This document shows, one piece after another, positions 31,013 to 43,078 of a DNA stretch of 64,000 bases. Both the position numbers and the translations under genes were made by a program. The notes under the pieces were generated by a model. The model worked only from the letters and a program-made list of their open reading frames with translations, was not told the DNA's origin and did not search any database. Origin of the DNA: Gautieria morchelliformis (Eukaryota > Basidiomycota > Agaricomycetes > Gomphales > Gomphaceae); assembly GCA_015179125.1 (NCBI GenBank), contig WHVA01000021.1, positions 372,001 to 436,000 of the forward strand. Direction: 5' to 3'. Positions within the stretch are counted from its first letter, which is position 1. Each line of letters starts with the position of its first letter.

Positions 31013-34000
31013 TCAAGGGTTTGAGTGAATGCCGATGAGTTTCAGAAGTCTGTCGTGCGCTGGTCTGGGCAGAGCTTTCGTGAGGATGTCGGCTATCATG
31101 CTGGAGGTCTGTACATGATAGAATTCAAGTTCGGAGTTGTGCACGCGTTCTCGGACGTAGTGGTGTTGAACATCGAAATGCTTTGATCTAGCGTGATAAG
31201 AAGGGTCTTTGATGATGGATATCGTGCCCATGTTGTCGCTTTGAATACGCGTGGCGTGTTTCTGCTCGTGGCCAAGGAGGTTTAGTAGGTTCCGTAGCCA
31301 TACGGCCTCCTTTGCAGCGTGGCATGCTGAGGAGTACTCAGCTTCACAGCTGGAAGTGGTTATAGAAGCCTGTTTCTTCGAGCTCCAAGTTATGGCGCCA
31401 CCTCCTAGGAAGAATGCGTAGCCCGAGACAGACCTTCTACTGTCAGACTCGGAGGCGTAGTCCGAGTCAGCAGAGCCGGTAAGCGTGATGGATGAGCAGG
31501 TGCCCCTAAGAACAAGGCGGTGAGTGCGAGTGGAGTTGAGGTATGTGAGGACATGTTTCACAGCTGCCCAGTGGGGGTGCCCAGGGTTGATCGAGAATTG
31601 TGACAGGCGATTTACTGAGAACGTGATATCAGGTCAGGTGCACATAGAAGTGTACATCATTGACCCTATGGCGGGGCGGTATGGAACTCGGGACATGATA
31701 GCGACCTCCTCTGGGCTAGTAGGTGATTGATCGGATGAAAGGGCTTTCGCATCCACACTTAGTGGGGTCCAGATGTAGAGGACAGGAATTATAGGCAGTA
31801 GGTTTGGTCTTGGTGCTCAAAAGAAGACTAGAAATTAATTCACTCTCTCAGTGAATTTAGTTGTCACTGTTAATATTATACACTACCTAGAAATTAATTC
31901 ACTACAGGATTTCTAGGTCAACAAATCGAAAAGAAACAAGACTAATTTACTTGCCTCTCTCAGTGAATTTAGTTGTCACTGAGAGAGGAGGGAAATGTGT
32001 CTCATGCGCATGTACTACTGGCCGGCGCTTTAGCACCCGTGGTGCCACGGTGTGCCATGATAAGCGCCCGTATAACGTAGCACAGTAGTGAACAGCCGCA
32101 GCTCAAAAAGGAAACTTGTCCACAACCACCCACAAAGGGTCGGTTGCACAGAACATGAAAAGAAGTAGAAATACAGCTTCGAAAAATCAAAGAAAAATTT
32201 GACAAATCATAGAATGAATGTCAGCATGGTTTCAAGTCAAAATCAAAAGAAATATGAATGGTGGAATCTATTTGGCTTGATTTTGGTGCAGGAGCATAAA
32301 TGCACCCAACACCAGACAGGGTAGGCGGTGTCAAGGTTGAAGTGCTTGACGATGCGTTCAATGTAGGCCGTCTGGCTCAGCGAAATGGTTCTCACGGTTC
32401 GGTTGCACACAATCTCGATCCCTAGCATCCAGCATATATCGCCTAGGTCGGTGATGTCAATTTCAGCTTGTAGATCATGAACGATCGAGTCCATTTCCGC
32501 AATAGTGCTGGCAGTGGCAGCCATATCATCGGTGTGAATCACGAGGATGGATTTTCCGAGCTTAGTGGAGCGACTGTAGACGCAATGGTCGATGGGATTC
32601 CGAACGAAGTGGTGAGCGACCATCGTTTTGTCTAGGGTTTTATTCCATTGCCGGCCAGATTGTTTAAGGCCATATAAGCCTTTTCTCAGTCGGCACACAT
32701 GGTTCTCGTTGCCCGGGGTGATACTACCCTCGGCCTGCTCCATATAAATCTCCTCGTCTAGCTCAGAGTGAAGGAAAGCGGTTTTAACATCCAGTTGGCA
32801 TATTTCCCAGTCGAGAGAGGTGGCTAGGGAAAGGACCAGGCAGAAATATTCCAGGTGAGCAATGGGTGAAAAAGTGTCGTGGTAGTCTTGACCTGGAACC
32901 TGAGTAAAACCTTTTGCGACGATTCAAACTTTTAGCTTGGCCATTTTACCAGATTCGTCATGTTTGATGTGACAGATGGTTTTACAACTTATAAAATATA
33001 AAGATTTTTTACTTTAGTATTTAAAGCTCTCTTGATAATCTTTTTGCCAGTAGGGACATAGCTTCGAGGGACGAGGTCCCATACGTGATGTTTTTGCATG
33101 GACTGTAGCTCGGAATCCATGCCTAGTTGCCACATCGGACTGTTCGGGCCTTTGAGGGCTTCTGTGAAAGATGTGGGGTCCTCGTCCTCATGAACGATGC
33201 TGGCAAGTGCCATATCCTCAACGAAGTTAGCCTCGAGGTCAGCATTCCTTTTTGCAGCTTGTGCAAGTCGTGCTATGGTGGTAACAGAAGTGATTTCGGC
33301 GACGGCACGCTCGGTGCGGCTGGTGTAGGGAATGTTTCGCATGGCAGCGCCCGCGGCTGATGGTTTTGGTACACGCAAGGAACAGTGTGGTAGTTGGTCA
33401 ATCGTGGCCGGTTCGGGAAGATCGGTTTCAACACCCTCTGGGGCCTCAACCTCCAATTCCTCCTCTGACTCTCCCTCGCCATCCAGTACACCCTCTCCGT
33501 GAGGACCCTCAGCTCCCCCTCCATCCGTGCTGCTGGTGTTGTGACTGTAATCCATGTCATGGTCGCTTCCGCTGTCATTGCTTTGGTCTCCGACTACAAG
33601 GCCAGGGTGAAGTGGTCGAGGGGTGTCGTCCTTATATTCGATGAACGTAACATTTCGAGACGTTATGATCTGACCAGTAGTTCAGTTGTAACACCGGTAT
33701 GCCTTAGAGTTCAGTGAGTAGCCAACTAATACACACTCAATTGAACGGTTGTAGATCTTCGCGACGTGACGGTTTTGGATTAGTACAAACACCCTGCATC
33801 CGATTTCTCGTAGATGCAAAACGTCGGGTTTCTGACCCATCCAGGCCTCGTAAGGGGTCTTATTGTTGAGGGCCTTAGTGTGGGTCCTATTTTTGAGGTA
33901 TACAGTTGTTAGCACACATTCACCCCATATGGTAGGAGGGATTTTTGCGTCAGATCGGATTGCTCACGCCCTCGACATGAGAGTACGGTGGCTCCATTCA

Positions 34001-34201
34001 ATGATGCCGTTCTCGGCAGAAGTATATGGAGCTGTAAAGAGGTGTTGTATACCCTGGTTGAGGAGATATCTCTCATATAGCTTAGATGTATATTTGCCAC
34101 CGTTGCCAGTGACAAATTTCTTGACAGTGCGACTGGATTGGCGTTCGACCAGCGCTAGCCATTCTGTGAATGCGGTGACGGCGTCACTCTTTTTGGCAAG
34201 T
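31013..34201 (-). pseudogene. Cop3 pol: integrase end, RT, RNase H
   Basis: Continues the integrase from the solo Gyp2 LTR (APYTSAENGIIEW near 34000, with an in-frame stop; LKNRTHTKALNNKTPYEAW and YNRSIECVLVGYS at 33682-33915). Next comes the variable acidic linker (32989-33555), RT fragments (LRKGLYGLKQSGRQWNK and the catalytic VIHTDDMAATAS at 32243-32743), then, across a solo LTR, RNase H (GSADSDYASESDSRRS, SCEAEYSSACHA, ADILTKALPR) ending at 31013. RT near 32750-32980 is frame-broken. The catalytic box reads HTDD in place of YVDD. Confidence 0.9.
31774..32311 (-). repeat. Solo Cop1-like LTR (538 bp), TSD CCAGA
   Basis: Minus strand TGTTGGGTGC...CTCTACA with the TSD CCAGA (31769-31773 and 32312-32316). 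It carries the CTCTCTCAGTGA/TCACTGAGAGAG hairpin with a different loop. It sits in Cop3 pol. Confidence 0.93.
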
Positions 34202-34880
34202 TGTTACGACTGTTCCGATCACCCATCTCCGCCACCTCCGCATATCCTCCGCGCCACCTCCGACTCTATTCCGACATCCGCAATATCCGCAACCCTCCTC
34301 GACCCCTTGTTCTTTCAGTACCCCTGGCCACCTCCAGATACCGGCCCCCATACTCGACCCTGAGCACAGCAAGATACCATTTCCGTAGTTCCGCTTCTTC
34401 CGGTGCCTATTGTACTTACCCGCCTTGTTCTTTGCCATTGTACTTACCCTAACCTGCACCCCCTTGTCACCCCATTGTTCCGTATTAGTTACTTACCCCG
34501 TATGTCTATCTGATTCCCGCACTCTCCGGAATTTGCTTAGTATCATACCATTACTTGTTGTTTCTGCGCTTTGTATAAAACCCCCTCATGTATGTCTCTT
34601 ATTCTGCAATCAGATAATCGACTTCGATACTTGATTTCCTTCACTCTATCTCCTGTTCTTAGCACAGCGAGTCTAGCAAGACCTCAGTCTCTCCGCCTTT
34701 CCGCCTTCCGCCTTCCGCCTCAGTTCCGACTCAAGTTCCGACCAACCTCTAGTTCAGTACTTTCCGACTTCCGACTCATTTCCGAAATACTTAGGACAAT
34801 AGTTCATTGGGGGCACAACCTACAAGTTGAAGCCGCTGTCCTTTCCAGTTCTGACTTAGCGGAAATCTCGATACGTAACA
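34202..34880 (+). repeat. Solo Gyp2 LTR (679 bp), TSD CAAGT
   Basis: TGTTACGACT...TACGTAACA with the TSD CAAGT (34197-34201 and 34881-34885), inserted in the Cop3 integrase between YLL and the following core. The plus-strand frames inside are not genes. Confidence 0.94.
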
Positions 34881-34885
34881 CAAGT

Positions 34886-36648
34886 AGGTAAGTCCAAGTC
34901 TGTCTGGAGTAGTCGTCTATGAAGTTTAGAGCATAGAATTTTCCACCGGCGGGTACATCCTCGGGCCCGGTGATGTCAGAGAATACGATGTCTAGGATAC
35001 CCTTGGCTCTCTCACCCTCACGTATCTTTGGTACCGACACTTTTGTCTGCTTCCCGAGGATACAATGTTCACAGGTTGGCGGTATGGAAGAGAGGTCGGT
35101 AGGCATACCTGTAGCCATGCATTTCTTTGCCATAGCAATGATCAAGGGGTAATTGACATGGCCAAGACGCCTGTGCCAGGTTTCGAGACTAGCGGGGGCT
35201 CTCGCAAGGTTAGCATAAGCTTGGGCTGATGAGGTTGTCGGGATATGATATAGACCGCCATACACTCTAGTGCCCTTAAGCCTCTCTTTCTTCTGTTGAT
35301 CGTATACGCGGCATTGGTCTTTGGAAAAGACCGAGACGTAGTCGTCATCGTCACCGAGCTTGCCTACTGAGATGAGTCTTATGGTGGCATCGGGGACATA
35401 GAGGACTTGTCGCAATGTAAGGGATTTTCCGCTTAGCGTATTCATTGTAACGTCTTCTACACCGATGGCTTTGGCAATGGAACTGTTCATTCCTTTGATG
35501 GGACAAGGTTCAATTGGCACAAGCTTGGTGAAATCGTCTCTGCATGGGGTGCAGTGAATGGATGCGCCGGAATCAAGGAATCGAAGGATGGGACCCATCG
35601 ACGTGAGTACTGATTCAGGTGCACCATTATTACCACGTTGATGTGCTAGCCAATCGATACTACATGCAGCGTCAGTTTCGTCCGTACACGCAAAAGACCA
35701 GTCGTTCTTGTAGAGCTGATCATCTTGCTGGTAAAAGGTTATCGGACGGGACGTCGCAGACGTAGCAGAGGATGCAATGTTGGCTGTTTCAGTTTTAGTC
35801 TTAGTCTCCCCCACAACATTGGCATCGGCAGCGAGAGCGGCATCCTTCTCCTTCTTTGCACGTGCACGTGGGCCGCCACCTTCATCACCACCACTGGGAC
35901 GCCAACATTTTTCCTTCGAGTGGCCAGGCTTGTTGCAATTCGCACAGGTAACTCTGGAGGAGGGTTTCTTGGCGGTGACAGCAGCGAGGGCTTCCTCAGC
36001 AGCAATAACTTGATTAGCGTGGCGGACTTTAGAGGCTTCGAAATGAAGGCGAGCTTTAAGTCCGTCGAATGTAATGCCATCCTTGGTAGAAGTGAGGATA
36101 CCTTTGAGTTGCTCACGGATCGGAGTGAAGAAGTCGTGGGAGAGGGCGTTCAAGCAGATAATGATCATCCAGTCGTCCTCCTTGATTGGACCAGCGGCAA
36201 ACATGTCTTTCATAGTGTGCTCAAGTGCAAGAAGGGTGACGTCGATATTGACGCCTGGGGAGAAACGAGTGGAGAGCGCACGTTTGAGTAGCGAGACTTG
36301 ATGCATCGGGCCCAGCGTAGAGAAGGATTCACGGACTTTGCTCCATGCGGTGGACACAGTAGTACAGCCAGCTATAACATGGTGGAGCGAAGGGTCCATC
36401 ATTAGCTGAACGGTGAAGATGAGTGTGGTGTTCTTCGCAATCCAGAGGTCTTTTTCAGACGGTTTGGTGTCAGGAGGGATGGTCGAGCAAGGATCGTTTG
36501 TGTCAAAGTACTTCCATAACCCACTAGTAGCGAGAACAGCTTTGGCTTCGCTGGCCCAGGACTCATAGTTTTCACCACCCAGGAGAAGCTTGGACATTTT
36601 GGGGCGAGCCCAGTTCTCAGGGATGAATGAAGTGATAGAGGACGTCAT
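34886..36648 (-). pseudogene. Cop3 gag, protease and integrase start
   Basis: Starts at the ATG at 36648 (MTSSITSFIPENWARPKMSK) and stays open to the solo LTR. Copia Gag (LLLGGENYESWASEAKAV) is followed by a CCHC knuckle (CANCNKPGHSKEKC), protease with FLDSGASIHCTP, GAG-pre-integrase (WHRRLGHVNYP, CEHCILGKQTK) and the integrase core start (SDITGPE, FIDDYSRQTWTYLL). The frame is otherwise intact, so Cop3 was disabled mainly by later insertions and lesions in RT. A leader of about 130 bp precedes the ATG. Confidence 0.93.
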
Positions 36649-36776
36649 GAGGCGGAACGAAAGGAAAAATGGTTATATGCGCTGTCAAAGTGGAGGCAGG
36701 GATGACAGAAAAATAACGGTCTCGGATAGTTCCTGCACGTATGGATACTTCACAAGGATATTAGGAGTGCAGCGGT

Positions 36777-36788
36777 AGGCCCATAACC
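36777..36788 (-). promoter_or_regulatory. Cop3 primer binding site
   Basis: On the minus strand GGTTATGGGCCT directly follows the 5' LTR: again the initiator tRNA-Met anticodon-arm complement. Confidence 0.75.
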
Positions 36789-37036
36789 TATTGGAGTCTG
36801 CCCTACGTTAGGCTCAGACGTTCAGAGTGGCATGAACGACTATGTATTACCTGCACTACGTTAGGCTACAGTGTGAGTAAGTAATTGGTAAGATAGCGGA
36901 GTAGTAGCTGAGCTTTCTTACCTCAGACATTCAGAGTGGCATGAACGACTGAGGAGAGAAGCGGAGATGCAGAATCTGAACTATATGGACTCAGTGTGTG
37001 TGGGTCCATATAGACGAACCACATCGAACTCCAACA
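36789..37036 (-). repeat. Cop3 5' LTR (248 bp)
   Basis: Same length and termini as 30741-30988. The right flank AAGGC completes the duplication. Confidence 0.9.
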
Positions 37037-37117
37037 AAGGCGGCCTGATTGCGAAGACAAGTGCTATCACGTTTGCTATTAGGGCAAGGTTCACCAACCC
37101 GAGTCACACGAACATCA

Positions 37118-37605
37118 TGTTCGCAACTTGGGGCTATGGCAGGGAAGGTTCGGTAGAGTTCTTAGAAAGCTAGAATCAAATGTACTCTCTCAGTGAATTT
37201 ATTGTCACTGATATATTAATATAATACCTAGAATCAAATGTACTACATGATTTTCAGTCAACATGCTATGAAAATACAAGGAATACTACTCGCCTCTCTC
37301 AGTGAATTTATTGTCACTGAGAGAGGAGTACAATCCTGTCTCAGAAGGCATATACATGCACCCGGCCCTTTAGCGCCCAAGGGCTCGCGCGTCGAAGTCA
37401 TTTTAAACTCCGCTGGGTGCAGCCGCCTGTGAAAATAGAAATAACAGGATGAAATGGAGAGATAGGGAGTGACCCGAAAATTTCAAAAATAATCAGAGAA
37501 GTGAATGCATGGTACAAGAACAATGTGAGAAGAAATTGAAACACCATACAATAAATCGAACATATTATGCTTGATTTTGGTGCAGGAGCATAAATGCACC
37601 CAACA
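37118..37605 (-). repeat. Solo Cop1-type LTR variant (488 bp), TSD CATCA
   Basis: Minus strand TGTTGGGTGC... with its other end at TGTTCGCAAC (37118, plus). The TSD CATCA lies at 37113-37117 and 37606-37610. It carries the hairpin CCTCTCTCAGTGA/TCACTGAGAGAGG, a 13-bp perfect stem near 37292-37325. It interrupts Cop2 gag between NI and MISEIEDAV. Confidence 0.93.
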
Positions 37606-37610
37606 CATCA

Positions 37611-38743
37611 TGATATCCGAGATTGAAGATGCTGTTGCAAAGATCTATGAAGGAGGCAATGCACCAACTCAGGATGAGTTCACGATCCTCATGCTCATGA
37701 ATGCGCTCAGGGACACTCAGCTTGACTGGGTACGCCATCACCTCGTTGCTCTGCTCTCGAACAAGAAGTCCTCGGTAACGAAGGCTGAAGTCATCGAAGC
37801 GGTAAACCTCGCCGGCTATGAGAAAACTCAGGGCGCTTCTGAAAAAGCGAATGTGGCCAATAGCGCCACCTCTGACCAGAAGCCAAAAGCCAAATGCAGC
37901 AACTGCGATAGCCACAACCACCCCTTTGAGCGATGTTGGAAGAAGGGTGGGGGCGCTGAGGATAAAGCCCCAGACTGGTACAAAGAATCCCAGAAGAAGA
38001 AGGCGGCTGAGAAGAAAAAGAAACAGAAGCAACCAGAGAAAAGCAATGTAGCTGCCGTGTCCACCGACAGTGACTCGGACAGGGCCAATGTCGCATGCGT
38101 GGTGGAAGCTGGGTGTCCTGCCAAGTGTCGCTTCACAGGTGGATATGTGTCCTGCGCTGCTATTGACTACGGCCCAGGGGAAGCTCCCCCTGTGACGACT
38201 GTGGAGCCTGCCCACCTTGCTAAAGAGGATGCTCCATGGTGTGCTGACTCTGGGTGCACCACTCATTTTTCTCCAGTTCGCTCCAACTTCTTTGACCTCG
38301 TTGCCATCGATAGAAAGGTTCGAGGAGTCGGTGGCACCTATGTTGATGCCGTGGGTATCGGCACAATCAAAGTCCGTTGTGGAAAAAGGAGAAGACTCGT
38401 GCTGAACAACGCACTCTATGTTCCTGATGCAACCTTTGACGATGATCACTTCACCATCAGAAATGGCTCCAGGAAGGTCATCGCACAAGGCACGCGAAAA
38501 GACTCAGACCTGTACTACCTGTCCGGTGCACCTGTGGTTACTTGCGAACATGCACATCTTGCATGTGCTGCACCTGATCTTGCCACCTGGCACAGGCGTC
38601 TTGGTCACATGAACTACGCGTCTATCATCCACATGGCCAAATCCAAAATGGCAAAAGGTATGCCTGTCGACCTCTCCACACTCCCCCCCTCTGTGAACAC
38701 TGCGTCCTTGGTAAACAGACTAAGACCGCGGTCCCCAAAGTGA
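37611..38743 (+). pseudogene. Cop2 gag C-terminus and protease
   Basis: Continuation of Cop2 gag after two insertions: SEIEDAVAKIYEGG, the CCHC knuckle CSNCDSHNHPFERC, a lysine-rich tract, protease with the site WCADSGCTTHFSP, then GAG-pre-integrase (WHRRLGHMNYAS). The frame shifts near 38690-38700, so the CEHC-type end of the zinc domain is lost, and coding resumes at 38740. Confidence 0.9.
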
Positions 38744-41200
38744 GGAAGGGAGAGAGGGCAGAACGGAAGCTTGAGAAAGTTTTTTCCAATATCACAGGCC
38801 TTGAAGATGTGGGCAGTTCTACCGGCGAAAGGTACATCTTGAACTTTATCAACGATTTTACGAGTATGTTTTGGGTCTTCCCTTTGAAGAAGAAATCAGA
38901 CGCTGGCGATATCATGAGAGAGTGGATCCCCATCGTCGAGAGAGAAAGCGCCGAGCGGGTGCGGATATTCCGCACTGACAATGGTGGGGAATACTCATCC
39001 GATGATTTCAAGAATTACCTGAGGAGTGAGGGTATTCGACATGAAAACACTGCACCCTATACATCTGCTGAGAACGGCAAGGCAGAATGCTGCCACCGCA
39101 CGCTGATGAATCGCACTCGGGCTATTCGCTCTGATGCTAAGCTACCACCAAGTTTGTGGGCTGAGTCTGTGAAAGCTGCTGCGTACCTGAAGAACCGCAC
39201 GGTGATGCACACACTAAAAGACAAAATACCATTTGAAATGTGGTTTGGAAAGAGACCCGACCTTGCTCACCTTAGGGAGCTCGGCTGTTGAGCATGGGTG
39301 CATATCGCAGGTGAAAACCCAAAAATCTACAACCGATCCATTGAGTGTGTGTTGGTGGGCCACTCCGAAACATCAAAGACCTACCGATGCCTTGAAAGGG
39401 CTACGGGGAAGATCCATGTGACACGGAACGTCTTCTTTTCTGAGTCGCAAGATTCTCGCTCACGGAAACTGCACCCTGGTGTTGTGGTGAACGAGTCAGA
39501 CAACAGGGGTGACGAAGAGCTCACCACACTGCCCCCTGACACAACGGACATCAATGAAGAGGTTGGTGCTGAAGAGGAACACAATGCTGACCCAGATATG
39601 ACTGTCCCACCCACTGGCCCACTACGTCGCTCATCCAGAGTTGCCAAGCCATCTGCAGCTCGTGCTGCGATGAAGGGACTGGAACACGAGTCGCTTATGG
39701 ATCGTGTGAGAGCGGAAGTTCGAGCGAGTGAGGAACGTATGCGTCACACTCGAGGGGGTGCGCTTACTCACAGGATCTTGGATGACGGTGATGAGGGTGC
39801 TCTCATTGCTAGAATGGAGGAGCAGTGTAATGCTGCAGAGGAATCTGATCCAATGACGTACTGTGAAGTCCTGCGACGCTGTGATGCGCCCCAGTGGGAA
39901 ATTAGCATGGATGATGAGATGGCTTCATTGGCAAAACACGGCGTGTGGGTATTAGTCCCTCTGAGCACCATACCGGTCAGTAGACACGTTATACCATCCA
40001 AATGGGTTTTGCTCACCAAACGAGATGAGACTGGCCACACTAAACGCCTGAAATCGCGTGTTGTTGCAAAGGGTTTTATCCAGCGAGCAGGGATTGACTA
40101 CACCGACACCTTTGCGACCTTATATGGTCTGGTCCAATTGCCACGTAGATGGAACGCGTGACTGAACAAAGCCCTGGTCGAGGAAGTGGGGTATAAATGC
40201 ATGTTTGCAGACCACTGTGTTTATGTGCACACCAGTTGCAAAGGAACCTCCATCATTGCCGTGCATGTGGATGACATCTGTGCAGCTGCTAGTACACCTG
40301 GCGAGATGAAGAAGTTGAAAGCCGATATCGGCAAGAACTTCGACCTCGTAGATATTGGCGAAGTGCACCACTTGCTAGGCCTTGCGGTGAAATGTGATCG
40401 TGCTGCCAGAACAATCTCACTGTTGCAAGCCACATACATCGAAACTATTATGAAACGAGTGAACCTTCTCAGCATGAATGCCCAATACACGCCCCTAGAC
40501 TCAACGGTCATTCTAGGCAAAGATATGTGCCCAGTCAGCGAAGAAGAGAAGGAGGACACGAGGAAGGTCCCTTACCTCACTGCTATTGGTTCCATGATGT
40601 ATGCGGTGACGGGTACATGACCGGACATTGCTTTTGCAGTAGTGCACCTGAGCCAATTCAGCTCCAACCCTGGATGCACCCACTGGACACAGGCACAACG
40701 GACGATCACGTACCTCTACACGACCCGTGACCTTGAACTTGTCCTAGGTGGAAAAGACATTCGGTTATCCGGATATGTCGACTCAGATTGGGCTTCTGAT
40801 GGTGATGATCGTCGTTCGGTCACTGCTTATGTGTTGAGCCTGGGTCAAGGCCTGATCTCGTGGAACTTGAAAAAGCAATCGACGGTTGCGACTTCAAGTG
40901 TTGAAGCTGAGTACATGGCGTGCAGCTATGTGACGAAAGAGGCATTATGGCTCAGATCACTACTGAAGTTAATTGGTTTTGAGCAGAAGGGACCTACACG
41001 GATCCAATGCGACAACAACAGTGCTATTAGCCTTACAAAGGGCCCCACCTTCCATGCTCGGACAAAACATATCGATGTCATGCACCATTTTATCTGTGAA
41101 CGAGTTGAACAGGGCGAGGTGGAATTCCCTCATGTTGCGAGCAAAGAAAATTTGGCCAACCTGCTTACAAAATCCTTAGCCCGGCCCACCTTCTCTCACC
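38744..41200 (+). pseudogene. Cop2 integrase, RT and RNase H, decayed
   Basis: The integrase core (NFINDFTSMFWVF, RTDNGGEYSSDDF, SAENGKAECCHRT) runs to a stop at 39289-39291 (LREIGC-type box). From 39298 YNRSIECVLVGHS and an acidic linker lead into RT (WVLLTKRDETGHTKRLKSRV, DYTDTFA). Near 40120 about 90 residues of RT are missing: DTFA jumps to LYGLVQLPRRWNA, removing the first catalytic Asp region. A stop follows, then VHVDDICAAAS. A nonsense codon at 40618 precedes RNase H (GYVDSDWASDGDDRRS, SVEAEYMAC, ANLLTKSLAR). Clearly non-functional. Confidence 0.9.
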
Positions 41201-41228
41201 TGGTGCCCAGACTAGACCTATGGAGGAC

Positions 41229-41492
41229 TGCTAGTACAAGGCATGACAGTACCGACGCGTATACAACCACCCACAGACGCGAGGTACTTGAGATGCACAG
41301 GTGGAGTTCGCACCTCTTTCCTCAGTCATATGACACATAACGTGAGACTGAGGTAAAGTGCTCTCGCATGATTCTTTTACACATATGTACTGATAGTCTT
41401 TGTACCTAGACCTGACCTTCGGTACAGGTATACAAAAGTCATATCACACATAACGTGAGACGGAGACCTGACCTTTGGTACAGACTCCTACA
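41229..41492 (+). repeat. Cop2 3' LTR (264 bp)
   Basis: TGCTAGTACAAGG...CTCCTACA. It is 53 bp longer than the 5' LTR because a CACATAACGTGAGAC / GACCTGACC segment is partly duplicated (41434-41480). The right flank GAGTC completes the duplication. Confidence 0.87.
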
Positions 41493-41497
41493 GAGTC

Positions 41498-41657
41498 ACC
41501 AGTAGGAGTTGTTTCAAGTCACTGTGAGTCATTATGAGTCAGACAGAACCTGCCCACGCATTCTGAAAGCTTCTTCGGTGACTCATTCCCCCATTCCATT
41601 AATAGATAGAAGGTCCTACCGCTTATTTAAGCGCCTGTACAATATGATATAAAAGGT
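41498..41657 (+). repeat. LTR-Y (composite left arm), part 2
   Basis: Resumes the LTR-Y cut by Cop2. It carries GTGAGTCATTATGAGTCA-like motifs and the TATAAAAGG promoter-like box (41650-41658). It is interrupted by LTR-Z. Confidence 0.7.
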
Positions 41658-41662
41658 GGCCC

Positions 41663-42239
41663 TGTTACGGAACGATCCGTCGTAAGGTTGACCGAGGTCG
41701 GGGACGAAACCCGAGGCAAGGTCCAAGGTTACGGGGCGAGGTTTGGATGGGGAAGTTGGAGAGGGACTTGGCTTCAGCTTATGTGCTGCGCCGACCCTAT
41801 GCACGAGTCCCAACTTCGGAGGCAAACGAATAAGAGGCGAGGTTTGGCTTAAGAGGCGAGGCTTAGAAACTAGCTAAGGATCGAAGGGATACGATAGTTG
41901 ATTTTCAGACAGAGGAGTAGGAATGCATACAAGGGGGGTTATATATGGGCGAGGGTATGAGTCAGGGACGAACATATTAGTGGAGGTCAGGCCGAGGTCA
42001 GGAGGCCGAGGTCAGGAGGCCGAGGTCAGGGAGAGGTAATATACGAATGATGCCTGATGGAGCGGAATCAGTAACTAAGGGGATACAGGCATGGGATCAA
42101 GGTCGGATATGAACTCAAGCTCGGACTCGGGCTCGGGCGCAGGATAAGGATCATATGTACTCGGGCACGAATATCACAAGGCTCAGGCTCGGAAGAAGGT
42201 TCTACCGGTAAGTAACCGGCCAAAGGCCGGGTTCTTACA
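41663..42239 (+). repeat. Solo LTR-Z (577 bp), TSD GGCCC
   Basis: TGTTACGGAA...GTTCTTACA with the TSD GGCCC (41658-41662 and 42240-42244). It contains three direct copies of a CCGAGGTCAGGAGG-like unit near 41985-42032. Resembles the Gyp3 LTR in style; the parent element is not in the window. Confidence 0.9.
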
Positions 42240-42244
42240 GGCCC

Positions 42245-42590
42245 TTTTTGCCTGCCTTTCATCAGCCAATCTACCCATCTTCTATCCTACATGTGACCTC
42301 GTGTGACTTGCATAAGCTGCTAATCCCAGCTAGGGTTGTTCACTTACTTTAGTGTCTAATTCCTTGTTAAGTAGTTACTTTACTGCTTAGCCACTTGGAC
42401 TAATCCTCCAGGTGTAATTCTACAGAGTGAGTCTGTCAATTGAAAGTCTTGCCATTCGCACTCCAATACCTGAGACGATCTAACCAGTCGATTTTCCTGA
42501 TTAGAGACTTTCACAAGTCGCTTTGTTCACAAAACCCGTCCCTCGTTTTATTGCAGTGTGCTGGCAGATTATCAGGGCAGTGTGAGGGCA
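42245..42590 (+). repeat. LTR-Y (composite left arm), part 3
   Basis: Matches 47270-47590 of the other arm (CTAATCCCAGCTAGGG, GTGTAATTCTACAGAGTGAG). It stops at about 42590 after ATCAGGGCAGT, lacking the last 250 or so bases of the LTR. Confidence 0.7.
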
Positions 42591-43078
42591 ACTCTCCCTG
42601 GGCAGCAGACTCACGCAGCCTGGTAGAGGTGGATCCAAAGGTATGAATAAAAGCTACCTAGATGACATACAACTCACCTGGTAGAGGAGGATCCAAAGAG
42701 GAAAATCTAAGGACTCGGCTACCAGTGTGCTACCTATATACCTCATACCCCTGATCGAAGTCAGGGATGCCCGCTCCACTCCTGACACACATCCACACCT
42801 CCACGACCCTCGCCTACTACGCGCATCTCAACCTACTGCCTTGGCGCCATTCAGGGATGGTTCCCGAAGCCGAGGCTTCCAAAACTCGGCTGGGCCCTCG
42901 GGTTGTGTTTGGGTTGGACCCGGATCTCGGGTCGGATCCGAAGCCAAGGCTAGAAATATCCTCGGGAGGGGGTTCCCCTGACATCAACCCCCGTCTAAGA
43001 GTGCTGCGTCCTCGAAGCACGGGAAATTATTGAACAGAAGGCTGTTGACTTGACCCTTTGGGGTGCTCCTGGGTGGGT
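42591..43078. other. Gyp4 3' non-coding region
   Basis: Contains two CTGGTAGAGG-GGATCCAAAG repeats (42618-42640 and 42678-42700). No supported gene. The Gyp4 3' LTR should lie here, but I could not delimit it. Confidence 0.35.

Larger units (their letters stand above)
30741..37036 (-). mobile_element. Cop3 copia element, minus strand, TSD AAGGC
   Basis: Full-length copia element inside Cop2 gag, with 248-bp LTRs at both ends and the TSD AAGGC (30736-30740 and 37037-37041). It carries a solo Cop1-like LTR (31774-32311) and a solo Gyp2 LTR (34202-34880). The LTR pair differs at about 9 of 248 positions, six of them CpG against TpG or CpA. Confidence 0.93.
30090..41492 (+). mobile_element. Cop2 copia element, nested, TSD GAGTC
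   Basis: Complete Ty1/copia insertion with LTRs 30090-30300 and 41229-41492 and the TSD GAGTC at 30085-30089 and 41493-41497. It is split by Cop3 (30741-37036, TSD AAGGC) and by a solo Cop1-type LTR (37118-37605, TSD CATCA). Removing both restores a continuous gag frame across the joins. RT carries an internal deletion and there are nonsense codons, so it is dead. Confidence 0.92.

Noticed and set aside
34201..34891. Several plus-strand ORFs of 74-106 codons
   Set aside because: They are within a solo Gyp2 LTR bounded by CAAGT duplications; similar frames at 44431-45031 are the same LTR.
30740..37041. A giant intron in Cop2 gag
   Set aside because: The interval is a full Cop3 element with LTRs and the TSD AAGGC.
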